A stretch of 64,000 nt of DNA from DT-110 sp964342305. GTDB lineage: Bacteria > Bacteroidota > Bacteroidia > Chitinophagales > Saprospiraceae. The notes under the pieces are model-generated. The model searched no databases, was not told the DNA's origin, and was given only the letters and a program-made list of their open reading frames with translations. Position 1 is the first letter of the stretch. Each line of letters opens with the position of its first letter. The position numbers and the translations under genes were made by a program. The stretch covers positions 4,100 to 68,099 of the forward strand of contig CAYFGK010000016.1 of the NCBI GenBank assembly GCA_964342305.1, given 5' to 3'. Of the stretch, positions 1 through 7,737 are shown piece after piece.

Positions 1-615
1 GACGTACAACATATACTGGGAGGGTAGGGCGTATTTGCCCGAAACCTCATGGAGCAGGGCTTTGGACTTTTCCTGTAAAAATCGCTCACTACAGGTTTGG
101 TAGATCACTGAAATTTGTTCCGGTTGAATCTGAAAGAATTCCAGCACATCCTGGCGGGTGCTTTCACTGGGAACTACAATATGATCGGCCTGCCGAATGG
201 CGTACCCTACCCGGCGCTCCAGATTGAGGCGAGCAGCCAGTGATAGGAACTCAGGATGTTTTTTGAAGGCAAGATCGTGAATGGTAACCACCTTGACGAT
301 CGCTGAGTTTTCCAGTGCACGCGGCAGCTCATTCGACAACCCGTGGAAGAGATCGATCTTGTGTTTTGCCAGGGATCGGTCGAGATAGAACGATTGCCAG
401 AAGGGGCGTTGCACCCCGGTGGGGTGGTGAAGGGAAAAAAGAGGGCTGTTCAGAAAAACCTTGGTTTCGTTATTGCGAACAACGGTGGGCGTATACAGGA
501 AATACCCGAAATCGGGGTAATAATAGGATAGGTTGCGCAGCAAGGTTCGGCTGTAATTACCCAGCCCCGTGAAATTGGTAAATACACGCTTTGCATCAAA
601 GCCTAATCTTAGCAT
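1..615 (-). CDS. Glycosyltransferase family 4-like protein, C-terminal part beyond window
   Basis: Open frame running off the left edge, so only about 205 N-terminal residues are visible. It begins MLRLGFDAKRVFTNFTGLGNYSR, the usual opening of GT-B retaining glycosyltransferases with a Gly-rich acceptor-side loop after the first strand. A stretch reading VTIHDLAFKKHP and then ADHIVVPSESTRQD follows, which is the linker typical of family 4 enzymes. The donor-binding C-terminal domain is missing. The ATG at 613-615 is the first in frame. Such enzymes transfer a sugar from a nucleotide donor in envelope polysaccharide or lipid glycan synthesis; the specific substrate cannot be told. It lies downstream of iscA on the same strand. 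Confidence 0.75.
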   Translation of the reverse strand, partial: MLRLGFDAKRVFTNFTGLGNYSRTLLRNLSYYYPDFGYFLYTPTVVRNNETKVFLNSPLFSLHHPTGVQRPFWQSFYLDRSLAKHKIDLFHGLSNELPRALENSAIVKVVTIHDLAFKKHPEFLSLAARLNLERRVGYAIRQADHIVVPSESTRQDVLEFFQIQPEQISVIYQTCSERFLQEKSKALLHEVSGKYALPSQYMLYV

Positions 616-718
616 ACCCGAAAACCTTGGCTACGCAAAAAGGTACAAAATAAAAGGAAGGAGTGGAGAGAAATCTGACCGGTAGTGTGCCAAATGTAAA
701 GCAACTCAGGAAATCACC

Positions 719-1045
719 CTAAATGGCAAAGCTTTCCCCGCAGGCACAGGTCCTGGTGGCATTGGGATTTTCAAAGAAAAAACCCTTCCCGTTCAATCCG
801 CCGCTGAACTTTAAAGTGGTACTGTAGAGATAGAGCACACTACGGGTATCCGTGACGATTCGCTCGCCTTTGTCTTCAAAAACCTGATCATCGTCTTTCA
901 GCTGATCGTCAAAGGTCATGTTGTAGGTGAGGCCCGAACAGCCGCCACTGGTAACACTTACCCGTACAAAATGGTTAGTGCCATAGCCCTCTTTGGCCCG
1001 GATCTCTTCGATCTTTTTCTTAGCGCTATCGTCTACGAATAGCAT
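719..1045 (-). CDS. iscA: HesB/IscA-type iron-sulfur cluster assembly protein
   Basis: 108 residues, the normal length for A-type Fe-S carriers. The three conserved cysteines are present: Cys36 in the SGGCSG motif, and Cys100 and Cys102 in the C-terminal TCACGESF. These bind an iron or a cluster in transit from scaffold to apoprotein in the cytoplasm. It follows the cysteine desulfurase gene by about 90 bp on the same strand, so the two probably form a small isc-type operon; no IscU or ferredoxin gene is next to them here. Whether it behaves as IscA, ErpA or SufA cannot be decided from sequence alone. Confidence 0.9.
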   Translation of the reverse strand: MLFVDDSAKKKIEEIRAKEGYGTNHFVRVSVTSGGCSGLTYNMTFDDQLKDDDQVFEDKGERIVTDTRSVLYLYSTTLKFSGGLNGKGFFFENPNATRTCACGESFAI

Positions 1046-1134
1046 AGGTCAATTGATTTAAGAAATTGATAGTTAATTACGGCAATCTAGTGGTCAAGAA
1101 CAAGTCAGGTATGGGGAAAGTTTCAAATGGCAGC

Positions 1135-2355
1135 TTATGGCCATTCAATTGCATCCAGGTCAACGCCATCCTTATACATCTCCCAAATGGGACTTTCGCC
1201 GCGCAATTTTTCCACGCTTTCGGCAACCCGGTCAATAACCCTGGGTATATCGTCGGCCCGGGTAAAACGGCCCAGGCTGAATCGCAGAGATGCGTGGGCC
1301 ATATCACCGCTTAGCCCCATGGCCAGCAGCACGTGACTGGGATCCAGCGAAGCGCTGGTGCAGGCCGAACCGGATGATACGGCAAGGTGCTGATTGAACG
1401 ACATCATCAGGGCCTCACCATCCATGTACTTAAAGGAAATATTGCTGACGTGCGGCAACCGATGGCGGGTACTTCCGTTCACGTAGGTCTCTTCAATCCG
1501 ATTAAGAATTCCGTGTTCCAGCTGATCGCGTAATCCGGACAGTCGTTTCGCTTCGTCCTCCCTTGTGCGAAGCGCTATTTCAGCAGCCTTACCAAAGCCA
1601 GCGATGCCCGGTACATTCAGGGTGCCACTGCGCATGCCGCGCTCGTGGCCGCCGCCATCCATCTGCGCGATAACTTTTACCCGCGGGTTACGCTGGCTCA
1701 CGTACAAAGCACCCACTCCTTTGGGACCGTACATTTTATGAGCCGAAAACGCCATCAGGTGAACTCCCACTGACTTGGGATCGACCGGGATCTTTCCTAC
1801 TGCCTGGGTAGCATCGCTCATCAGTAACACGCCGGCCTCCTCACATATTTTACCGATTTTCTGCATGGGCTGGATGACACCGGTTTCGTTATTTGCCCAC
1901 ATCACGGATACCAATATCGTTTCCGGCCGTATCGCCTCGCGCAATACGTCAAGGTCGACCAGCCCGTCGCTGCCGACCTCCAGGTAGGTAACTTCGTAGC
2001 CCCGCTTCTCGAGGTGTTCACAGGGGTCCAATACGGCGTTGTGTTCGGTTTTGAGGGTTACCAAATGCTTGCCCTTGCGCCGGTATGCCTCCGCAATACC
2101 CTTGATGGCCAGGTTGTCCGATTCGGTAGCTCCGGAGGTGAAGACGATCTCTTTGGTATCAGCCCCGATCAGGCGGGCAAGTTGTTTCCGAGCCTGATCT
2201 ACGGCTTCCTCGGCCATCCAGCCCAGGGCGTGAGTCCGGCTGGCGGCATTCCCGTACTGAGCGTTGAAAAAAGGCAGCATAGTTTCCACCACTGCCGGAT
2301 CGGTAGGTGTAGTGGCATTATTGTCGAGGTATATCAATTCGTTGGTCGTTCCCAT
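1135..2355 (-). CDS. iscS: Cysteine desulfurase (IscS/NifS family)
   Basis: 406 residues from the ATG at 2353-2355. The frame is open further upstream, but that extension runs through repeat DNA and is not family sequence. A PLP-dependent class V aminotransferase fold enzyme that takes sulfur from cysteine for Fe-S clusters and tRNA thiolation. Visible motifs are the N-terminal YLDNNATT, the TEHNAV segment with the catalytic His around 105, the Schiff-base lysine in FSAHK (Lys207), and the mobile catalytic loop SSGSACTS with Cys332. It is the first gene of a probable iscS-iscA unit. Its upstream region is occupied by repeat R1. Confidence 0.95.
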   Translation of the reverse strand: MGTTNELIYLDNNATTPTDPAVVETMLPFFNAQYGNAASRTHALGWMAEEAVDQARKQLARLIGADTKEIVFTSGATESDNLAIKGIAEAYRRKGKHLVTLKTEHNAVLDPCEHLEKRGYEVTYLEVGSDGLVDLDVLREAIRPETILVSVMWANNETGVIQPMQKIGKICEEAGVLLMSDATQAVGKIPVDPKSVGVHLMAFSAHKMYGPKGVGALYVSQRNPRVKVIAQMDGGGHERGMRSGTLNVPGIAGFGKAAEIALRTREDEAKRLSGLRDQLEHGILNRIEETYVNGSTRHRLPHVSNISFKYMDGEALMMSFNQHLAVSSGSACTSASLDPSHVLLAMGLSGDMAHASLRFSLGRFTRADDIPRVIDRVAESVEKLRGESPIWEMYKDGVDLDAIEWP

Positions 2356-2429
2356 AATCTGTCCCTTCTGGCGTCGCTTTAGGTTGCATCTCCCCCCGCG
2401 GGGTAAATCATTGGCAGCTTGATAAATGT

Positions 2430-2688
2430 AACGTGAGGTTGAGCTTAAATGATTCCTGTAAAATGCAGATATACCGACAACGAAGTGGTTTTGCTCCGCA
2501 GTACTTCGTGCCGGGACACCAAACCACTTCGAGTCGAGTATAATCATGGCCCAACCTCCCGTTACAGGGAAGTAGGTTGAGGGTATTTAGACTAAAGTAA
2601 ATCGTACTACCTACTACCTTATACCAAATACAATGTGAGGTTGTTACACTCGGTCACTTAGCAAACGGATCGGTCGCAACCTCACATT
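2430..2688 (-). repeat. MITE-like repeat copy R1, interrupted by a 73-bp element
   Basis: Fills most of the iscS-mutA intergenic region (2356-2769). Read on the minus strand it has the family layout: outer arm ATGTGAGGTTG, inner inverted CAACCTCACAT, a GGTAGTAGG-containing middle, then CGGGAGGTTGGGC and a far arm GCTCAACCTCACGTT. The last stem is split because a 73-bp element (2469-2541) sits in its loop. The total of 259 bp minus 73 bp leaves 186 bp, the length of the four uninterrupted copies. Confidence 0.8.
2469..2541. repeat. 73-bp hairpin element, copy 1, nested in R1
   Basis: Starts ATATACCGACAACG and ends GAGTCGAGTAT. It carries a perfect 11-bp stem, CGAAGTGGTTT against AAACCACTTCG. 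It matches 60332-60404 with only a few differences, and its first 18 or so bases recur at 43446-43463. The ends are imperfect inverted repeats (ATACCGAC against GTCGAGTAT). This layout resembles REP/MITE-type elements moved in trans. Confidence 0.8.
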
Positions 2689-2728
2689 AAATGTAATACA
2701 TTGCACCCGAAAAAAGTTGTTTGGAACA

Positions 2729-2758
2729 TTTGATGTACGCTGCTAAACCCTATTTTTG
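2729..2758 (+). promoter_or_regulatory. Bacteroidota-type promoter for the mutA-like gene
   Basis: TTTG at 2729-2732, an 18-bp spacer, and TATTTTTG at 2751-2758 match the TTTG/TAnnTTTG consensus. The predicted transcription start falls only a few bases before the ATG at 2770, so the mRNA would have a very short leader or begin at the second ATG (2776). Confidence 0.65.
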
Positions 2759-2769
2759 AGACAAACCGC

Positions 2770-3948
2770 ATGGCTATGGATCGTACCGATAAACTCTTCG
2801 AAGATTTTCCCGCCTCCTCCAAAGCCGATTGGCTGGCTAAGGTAGAAAAAGACCTTAAAGGTCGTCCGCTGGAAGACCTGCACTGGCATCTGGGGGACCA
2901 ACTGGATATTGATCCATTTGCTCACCGTTCCGATTCCGACGGGGCCACCGAAAGCCTGTCGCGAGCAACATCAGGGAACGACTGGGAAATTGGGGAATAT
3001 ATCCCCGTTCACGATGTAGTGGCAGCTAATAAAATGGCGCTGGAGGGACTGAACGGCGGTGTCCAGTCGTTGGGTTTCGAATTATTCCATCCGCTGGAAG
3101 ATGGAGATCTGAACCGGCTGCTGGCCGGAATTGAGCTCCCTCTGATCTCCGTAAATTTCGGGGAGCGAAATCCCGATAAACAACCATTGGTCCTGCTGCG
3201 ACAAATCGTTGCTCTGGTCAAAGAACGCAGCCTGGATAATACAGTCATCACCGGATCGGTTGATTTTGATCCCATGCTCGATTGGAGTGAACCACCTATG
3301 AATAAACTGGCGGAGGCTGTTCACCTGATCCACGCCGAATTACCCCGTTACAAAACGGTCCAGGTGAATGGACGCTACTACCACGCCGGACCTCAGGAAA
3401 CCAGCAGGGAGTTGGGGTATATGCTGGCAAAAGGCAATGCGTATATGGCTGCTTTGGATGACCTTGGCGTTCCACCTGAGGTGACGAATGCCCACCTGCA
3501 GTTTTCCGTCGCAGTCAGTACCTCCTATTTTGTGGAGATAGCTAAGATCCGGGCATTGCGTATCCTATGGCTTAATGTGTTGAAAGGATACGGCTTGGAG
3601 AATAATCAATTGCCGGAGATCGTAGGGCACCTGGCAAGTGAAACTCAGGATGAGCAGATGTATACCAATATGATCCGCGCAAGTACGCAGGCTATGTCGG
3701 CCGTCATCGGCGGCGTCGACCGGCTGTATATCTTACCGGCCAACTCGGCTCTCAAAGAGGCCCCTACGCCATTTACCCGCCGCATCGCCCGCAATCTGCA
3801 GCACCTGCTAAAGATGGAAAGCCATATGGATAAAGTAGTCGATCCCGGTGCGGGTAGTTATTATGTGGAGCAGCTTACGCAAAAAATCGCCACGCAAGCC
3901 TGGGATGTTTTTCGCAAGCTGGAAGCCCGGGGAGCTTTCTCGGTATAG
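2770..3948 (+). CDS. mutA: Methylmalonyl-CoA mutase small-subunit-like protein
   Basis: 392 residues resembling the small (beta) subunit of adenosylcobalamin-dependent methylmalonyl-CoA mutase. It begins with the LFEDFPASSKADWLAKVEKDL type N-terminus, continues through the TIM-barrel part (IPVHDVV, ADNA-like repeats, YHAGPQET), and ends with VDPGAGSYYVEQLT. The C-terminal B12-binding-like domain found in longer homologues is missing, as in many short Bacteroidota versions. The subunit is non-catalytic and partners MutB in propionyl-/succinyl-CoA interconversion. No mutB follows: the next 180 bp are repeat R2 and then a convergent gene. A consensus promoter lies directly upstream. ATG 2776 is an alternative start. 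Confidence 0.85.
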   Translation: MAMDRTDKLFEDFPASSKADWLAKVEKDLKGRPLEDLHWHLGDQLDIDPFAHRSDSDGATESLSRATSGNDWEIGEYIPVHDVVAANKMALEGLNGGVQSLGFELFHPLEDGDLNRLLAGIELPLISVNFGERNPDKQPLVLLRQIVALVKERSLDNTVITGSVDFDPMLDWSEPPMNKLAEAVHLIHAELPRYKTVQVNGRYYHAGPQETSRELGYMLAKGNAYMAALDDLGVPPEVTNAHLQFSVAVSTSYFVEIAKIRALRILWLNVLKGYGLENNQLPEIVGHLASETQDEQMYTNMIRASTQAMSAVIGGVDRLYILPANSALKEAPTPFTRRIARNLQHLLKMESHMDKVVDPGAGSYYVEQLTQKIATQAWDVFRKLEARGAFSV

Positions 3949-3956
3949 TTTTTTTT

Positions 3957-4140
3957 ACGTGAGGGTGGGCACAAACAACTTCTTAAAGAGAGGATACCTA
4001 AGGCTAATCTCCCGTTACAGGGTAGTTGGTATAGTGTAAAGAGATTTAAACAAGTCCTGCTACCAAATACCCTATACCAATTACAACGGGAGGTGGTTGC
4101 AATCCGTTCCTGATCAATCGATTAGGCCCCAACCTCACGT
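3957..4140 (-). repeat. MITE-like repeat copy R2
   Basis: 184 bp, ending in ACGTGAGG-type arms on both sides (ACGTGAGGGTGGGC at the left, CCAACCTCACGT at the right). It begins nine bases after the mutA-like stop. Read on the minus strand, it shares a 35-nt stretch identically with copy R3 (plus-strand positions here 4099-4133). Lies between convergent genes. Confidence 0.85.
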
Positions 4141-4156
4141 TTTTTTACGCTTCCGC

Positions 4157-4204
4157 AAAAAGAAAAAGGGTCCGTTCCAAACAGAACGGACCCTTTTTCT
4201 TTTT
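4157..4204. terminator. Strong bidirectional intrinsic terminator
   Basis: A 21-bp perfect stem (4157-4177 against 4184-4204) with a six-base CAAACA loop. It has an A-rich left foot and a T-rich right foot, so it can stop transcripts from both the mutA-like gene and the fasciclin gene. Confidence 0.85.
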
Positions 4205-4218
4205 TTGCCGAAAGGCAA

Positions 4219-5184
4219 TTAATTACTTGGCAGCAGAACGGTATCAATCACGTGCACAACACCATTAGTGGCCTGAACATCGGTAAAGATGATCTCGGCA
4301 GTATTCTGCCCGGCCTCAATGACCGGATTGGTAGCAGAAAGGTCAATAGTGAATGACTGACCTGCCAGGGTTGATACTTCCATATCATCCATAAGATTTT
4401 CGGAACGCACGTTGCCGGCAGCACTTACGTGATAGGTCAGTACAGTCTCCAGGGTATTGCCCGGAATATCGCTGAGTGTACTCCAATCGGAATTAGAGTT
4501 CAACAAATTCTGAAATGCCTGGTTGGTTGGCGCAAAAACAGTGAATGGACCGTCGGCCTGCAAGGCAGAAACCAGATCAGTATTCAACTGCGAAGCGGTG
4601 AGCGCATCTTCCAGTGTGGAAAAAGAAGGATCGGCAATAGCAAAGGTGGTTACATCGGGAAGACCAATAACCTGATCTACTCCGTGAATTATTCCGTTTC
4701 CTACTTCGATGTCAGCTGATTCTACCCGGGCGTTTCCGTTGATCACCACACCGTTATCTACGTTTATGTACATAGTGAGTGAGGCATCTCCGTATCCCGA
4801 GGGGCTGGAGGTGTTCACGTAGGTATTGGACAGGCCAGTACTAAGTATTTCCGCACCAATAACGTGATAGAGCAGTACTGATTCCAGTACATCCTGAGGC
4901 ACATCGTCGATGGTGTTGAAATTGTTGGCGGACAGAAAAGCCTCGAAGGCATCATTATCCGGTGCAAATACCGTGATTGCTCCCGGAGCACTTAATTCGT
5001 CGTCCAGGCCGGCGCGAACTACAGCATCCACTAATATGCTGTAATCGTCATTCTGTTGCGCGAACTCCACGATGGTCAGATCATTCAGATCGTCGTCATC
5101 GTCCATGTCGTCGTCACAGGAAACTAAAGTCATTCCGCAAAACAGGGCAAATAACAGGCCCCATGTCCATTGGTAATTTTTCAT
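4219..5184 (-). CDS. Fasciclin (FAS1) lipoprotein with two FAS1 domains
   Basis: 321 residues from the ATG at 5182-5184, which places a lipoprotein signal at the N-terminus (GLLFALFCGMTLVSC, lipobox ending at the Cys). An acidic DDDMDDDDD linker follows. Two FAS1 domains of roughly 130 residues come next, each with the ITVFAPDNDAF or FTVFAPTNQAF H1-like motif and the closing YHV segment (VLLYHVIGAE, VLTYHVSAAG). FAS1 proteins are extracytoplasmic adhesion modules; the lipid anchor and acidic linker suggest display on the outer membrane. It ends at a strong terminator. An upstream in-frame codon would add 13 residues but spoil the signal peptide. Confidence 0.9.
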   Translation of the reverse strand: MKNYQWTWGLLFALFCGMTLVSCDDDMDDDDDLNDLTIVEFAQQNDDYSILVDAVVRAGLDDELSAPGAITVFAPDNDAFEAFLSANNFNTIDDVPQDVLESVLLYHVIGAEILSTGLSNTYVNTSSPSGYGDASLTMYINVDNGVVINGNARVESADIEVGNGIIHGVDQVIGLPDVTTFAIADPSFSTLEDALTASQLNTDLVSALQADGPFTVFAPTNQAFQNLLNSNSDWSTLSDIPGNTLETVLTYHVSAAGNVRSENLMDDMEVSTLAGQSFTIDLSATNPVIEAGQNTAEIIFTDVQATNGVVHVIDTVLLPSN

Positions 5185-5342
5185 AGGTTGGATGTGTTTA
5201 CATGTTTGAAATCGTCCATCCAACGGGGAGGGGTAAATATTGTTAGGCGGATCATACCGCTTTCGCCTATGTTTGTTTATAAATGGACAAAAGACTAAAT
5301 CGTCTTAACAAAACCTTAGGAAACAGTACCCTCCAATTCCTG

Positions 5343-6281
5343 TCACTCTTCCGAAAGGAAGGCAATATTCCGCTTCAGGCCACTGAATTTAGTGCGTTTG
5401 ACGGCTGATTTCCGGAAGACTTCCCGAAACGTTTCTTCGGTGAGTTCCTTCCAGTCGTTGCGGGTCATATCGAGCAGGTCGGGATGAGGTTCGAAGGCTT
5501 CCTCGTGGTGGGGCTCAGAAAAGCGGTTCCACGGGCAGACTTCCTGGCAAATATCACAGCCGAACATCCAGTTTTCCATGTGTCCTTTGAAGGTCTCCGG
5601 AATGGCATCCCGTAATTCGATGGTGAGATAGGAAATGCACTTGCTGCCATCAAGAATATAACCTTGCGGACTGATAGCATCAGTAGGGCAGGCATCAATG
5701 CAGCGCGTACAGGTGCCGCAATAATCGCGCATGGGGGTATCGGCGGGTAATTCAAGATCCACGATCAGTTCGGCCAGGAAAAAGTAGGATCCGGCTTTGG
5801 GGTGGAGTAGTAGGGTGTTTTTACCCGTCCAGCCAACTCCTGCCCGCATGGCCCAGTCGCGTTCCAGTACGGGGCCCGAATCGACAAAGCAACGGCCTTC
5901 AATGTCGCCAATCTGTTCCTGCATACCGAAAAGGAGTTCCTTTAGCTTGGGTTTCAGGATATAGTGATAGTCTTTTCCATATGCGTAGCGGGCTAATTTT
6001 GGAGCTTCGGGATCGGATTGTGTTTCGGCCGGAAAATAATTATAGACCAGGCTGATCACAGTCTTGGCTCCCGGAACGAGTTTGGTGGGATCGACGCGTT
6101 TGTCAAAATGGTTCTCCAGGTAGCTCATCTTTCCGTGATAGCCCCGGTTGAGCCATTCCTCCAGTCGCCGGGCTTCGGTGTCGAGTCGTTCTGCTTTCGC
6201 AAAACCCACCATCATGAACCCCAGTCGCCGGGCTTCCGCTCTAATCCACCGCGCATATGCTTCTTGTCGTTCCGCATTCAT
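5343..6281 (-). CDS. queG: Epoxyqueuosine reductase
   Basis: 312 residues from ATG 6279-6281; the longer open frame upstream is repeat DNA. QueG reduces epoxyqueuosine in tRNA to queuosine using cobalamin and two [4Fe-4S] clusters in the cytoplasm. The catalytic Asp lies in FVDSGPVLERDWA (about residue 134). The cluster cysteines are CGTCTRCIDACP (188, 191, 194, 198) and GCDICQEVCPWN (242, 245, 249), with a further conserved Cys near 215. It is a single gene with no apparent operon partner. A TATGTTTG sequence sits almost on the start codon (6286-6293, minus strand) but lacks a good upstream partner box. Confidence 0.93.
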   Translation of the reverse strand: MNAERQEAYARWIRAEARRLGFMMVGFAKAERLDTEARRLEEWLNRGYHGKMSYLENHFDKRVDPTKLVPGAKTVISLVYNYFPAETQSDPEAPKLARYAYGKDYHYILKPKLKELLFGMQEQIGDIEGRCFVDSGPVLERDWAMRAGVGWTGKNTLLLHPKAGSYFFLAELIVDLELPADTPMRDYCGTCTRCIDACPTDAISPQGYILDGSKCISYLTIELRDAIPETFKGHMENWMFGCDICQEVCPWNRFSEPHHEEAFEPHPDLLDMTRNDWKELTEETFREVFRKSAVKRTKFSGLKRNIAFLSEE

Positions 6282-6304
6282 AGTACAAACATAGTGTTCA
6301 AAAT

Positions 6305-6346
6305 CGGAAATCGGAGGCTGGGAACCGGAAATCGGAGGTTGGCACC
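6305..6346. repeat. Two tandem 21-bp units upstream of queG
   Basis: CGGAAATCGGAGG followed by eight bases, repeated twice (6305-6325 and 6326-6346) with a few differences. Simple-sequence expansion; no function apparent. Confidence 0.7.
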
Positions 6347-6569
6347 CCGGTGCAGTGAAGGCTGGAACCTCAAATTTTTCCCTATTGATAAAAGTCACAG
6401 AATTGTCTGATGCATGTCAGTACAGAGGGGGTTGGAAGGTTCTACCTTATGGATATGAAAACGATACGGACCTCCTACCCAACATTCTTTACTAAACTGA
6501 ATGCTGGATAGCCGGACCAAAAATCGGTATTACTGACAGGCCCTTTCGGGGGTCGCAAAACCGAGAGCC

Positions 6570-7514
6570 ATGTTCACCAATTTCTCTTTTTCATCAGTCG
6601 ATTTAATTCTTGGAGTAGTCGTTTTCGCATTGATCGTTGCCGGTTTGATCACCCTTTATCGAATCAACTTTGCACGACGCTATAACCAAGACCTTACCGC
6701 AAAGTACCGGGATAAAAAATGGCGCTCTCCGCTGGAGGCCCGCAATAAATATCCCGATGTAGATGTATTCCGCCTTAGCCCATTGTTCCTGCGTCTGGGT
6801 TTGATAGGTGCCCTGGCTATCGCCATTGGTGCTTTCAACTGGACACAGTACGAGAACATTCCTGATTTTGAACCAATAGCCTACGATTTTGAGGCCGACA
6901 TCGAAATCGATGTACCGCGTTCCGCAACGCCCCCGCCACCTCCGCCACCTCCGCCACCTCCTGTAATCGAGGAAGTTCCTGAAGGTGTGTTTATCGAGGA
7001 TATGGAAGATATCGAGTTCGTTGATCAATCAGTCGATGCGTTTACTTCGGTTCTTGCGCCCGAACCCGTAATGGAAGAAAGAAATGATAATACACCTCCT
7101 CCGCCTCCACCTCCGCCTATGCCTATGGAGGAAGAAGCAAAAGAGATCTTCGTGGTCGTTGAGGATATGCCTGCATTCCCTGGTTGCGAGCACATTACCG
7201 ATAAGGCAGCACGTAAGTCCTGCTCCGACGAACGCTTGATGGCTTATTTGTACGAAAACGTTGAGTACCCGAATATAGCCCGTGAAAACGGTGTACAAGG
7301 TACCGTGGTTGTACAGTTCGTTGTCAATACGGATGGTACCGTGACCGATGCCAACATCCTGCGCGATATAGGCGGTGGATGCGGTGATGAAGCCCTGCGC
7401 CTGGTAAGTGACATGAACGACTTGCCACAACGCTGGACACCTGGAAAACAACGCGGTAAACCGGTCCGGGTTATGTATACCCTGCCTATCCGCTTCATGC
7501 TCGATTACAATTGA
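6570..7514 (+). CDS. tonB: Energy transducer TonB, two N-terminal membrane segments
   Basis: 314 residues. Two hydrophobic segments (about 11-27 and 73-92) are separated by a basic stretch, so both ends should face the periplasm rather than following the single-anchor E. coli layout. Two polyproline runs follow (about 118-128 and 174-181), split by an acidic segment. The C-terminal TonB domain starts at FPGCEHITDKAARKSC and continues with YPNIARENGVQGTVVVQF. The paired cysteines before this domain are usual in Bacteroidota TonBs. It transmits proton-motive force to outer-membrane SusC/TonB-dependent receptors. No exbB or exbD adjoins it. An unusual hairpin series follows the stop. Confidence 0.93.
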   Translation: MFTNFSFSSVDLILGVVVFALIVAGLITLYRINFARRYNQDLTAKYRDKKWRSPLEARNKYPDVDVFRLSPLFLRLGLIGALAIAIGAFNWTQYENIPDFEPIAYDFEADIEIDVPRSATPPPPPPPPPPPVIEEVPEGVFIEDMEDIEFVDQSVDAFTSVLAPEPVMEERNDNTPPPPPPPPMPMEEEAKEIFVVVEDMPAFPGCEHITDKAARKSCSDERLMAYLYENVEYPNIARENGVQGTVVVQFVVNTDGTVTDANILRDIGGGCGDEALRLVSDMNDLPQRWTPGKQRGKPVRVMYTLPIRFMLDYN

Positions 7515-7526
7515 TCCGGAGGGCTC

Positions 7527-7643
7527 GTTTGGACATCCTCTTTTCCGAGACCGTGGATGTCCAAACTGGCTCTCAACGCACCAGTTTGGTGCATTAACCA
7601 TTCGTTTTGAGTCTCCGTATGACCCGGTGTCATGCGGAGACTC
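7527..7643 (+). promoter_or_regulatory. Series of overlapping alternative hairpins after tonB
   Basis: Stem 1: GTTTGGACATCC (7527-7538) with GGATGTCCAAAC (7555-7566). Stem 2: CCAAACTGG (7561-7569) with CCAGTTTGG (7581-7589). The two share CCAAAC and cannot form together. A small GCACCA-GTT-TGGTGC hairpin (7579-7593) competes with stem 2. Stem 3: GAGTCTCCG-T-ATGAC (7609-7623) with GTCAT-G-CGGAGACTC (7629-7643), 15 bp including one G-U pair. No T-run follows, so it is not a standard terminator. Confidence 0.6.
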
Positions 7644-7737
7644 CTTCGTTAATTTAGAAGGTGCATTTCCGGCCATTTTTACACCTTTCTGTATCTTGGG
7701 CATCATTCACTCACTTGATTGACACAAAAGCAGAAAC

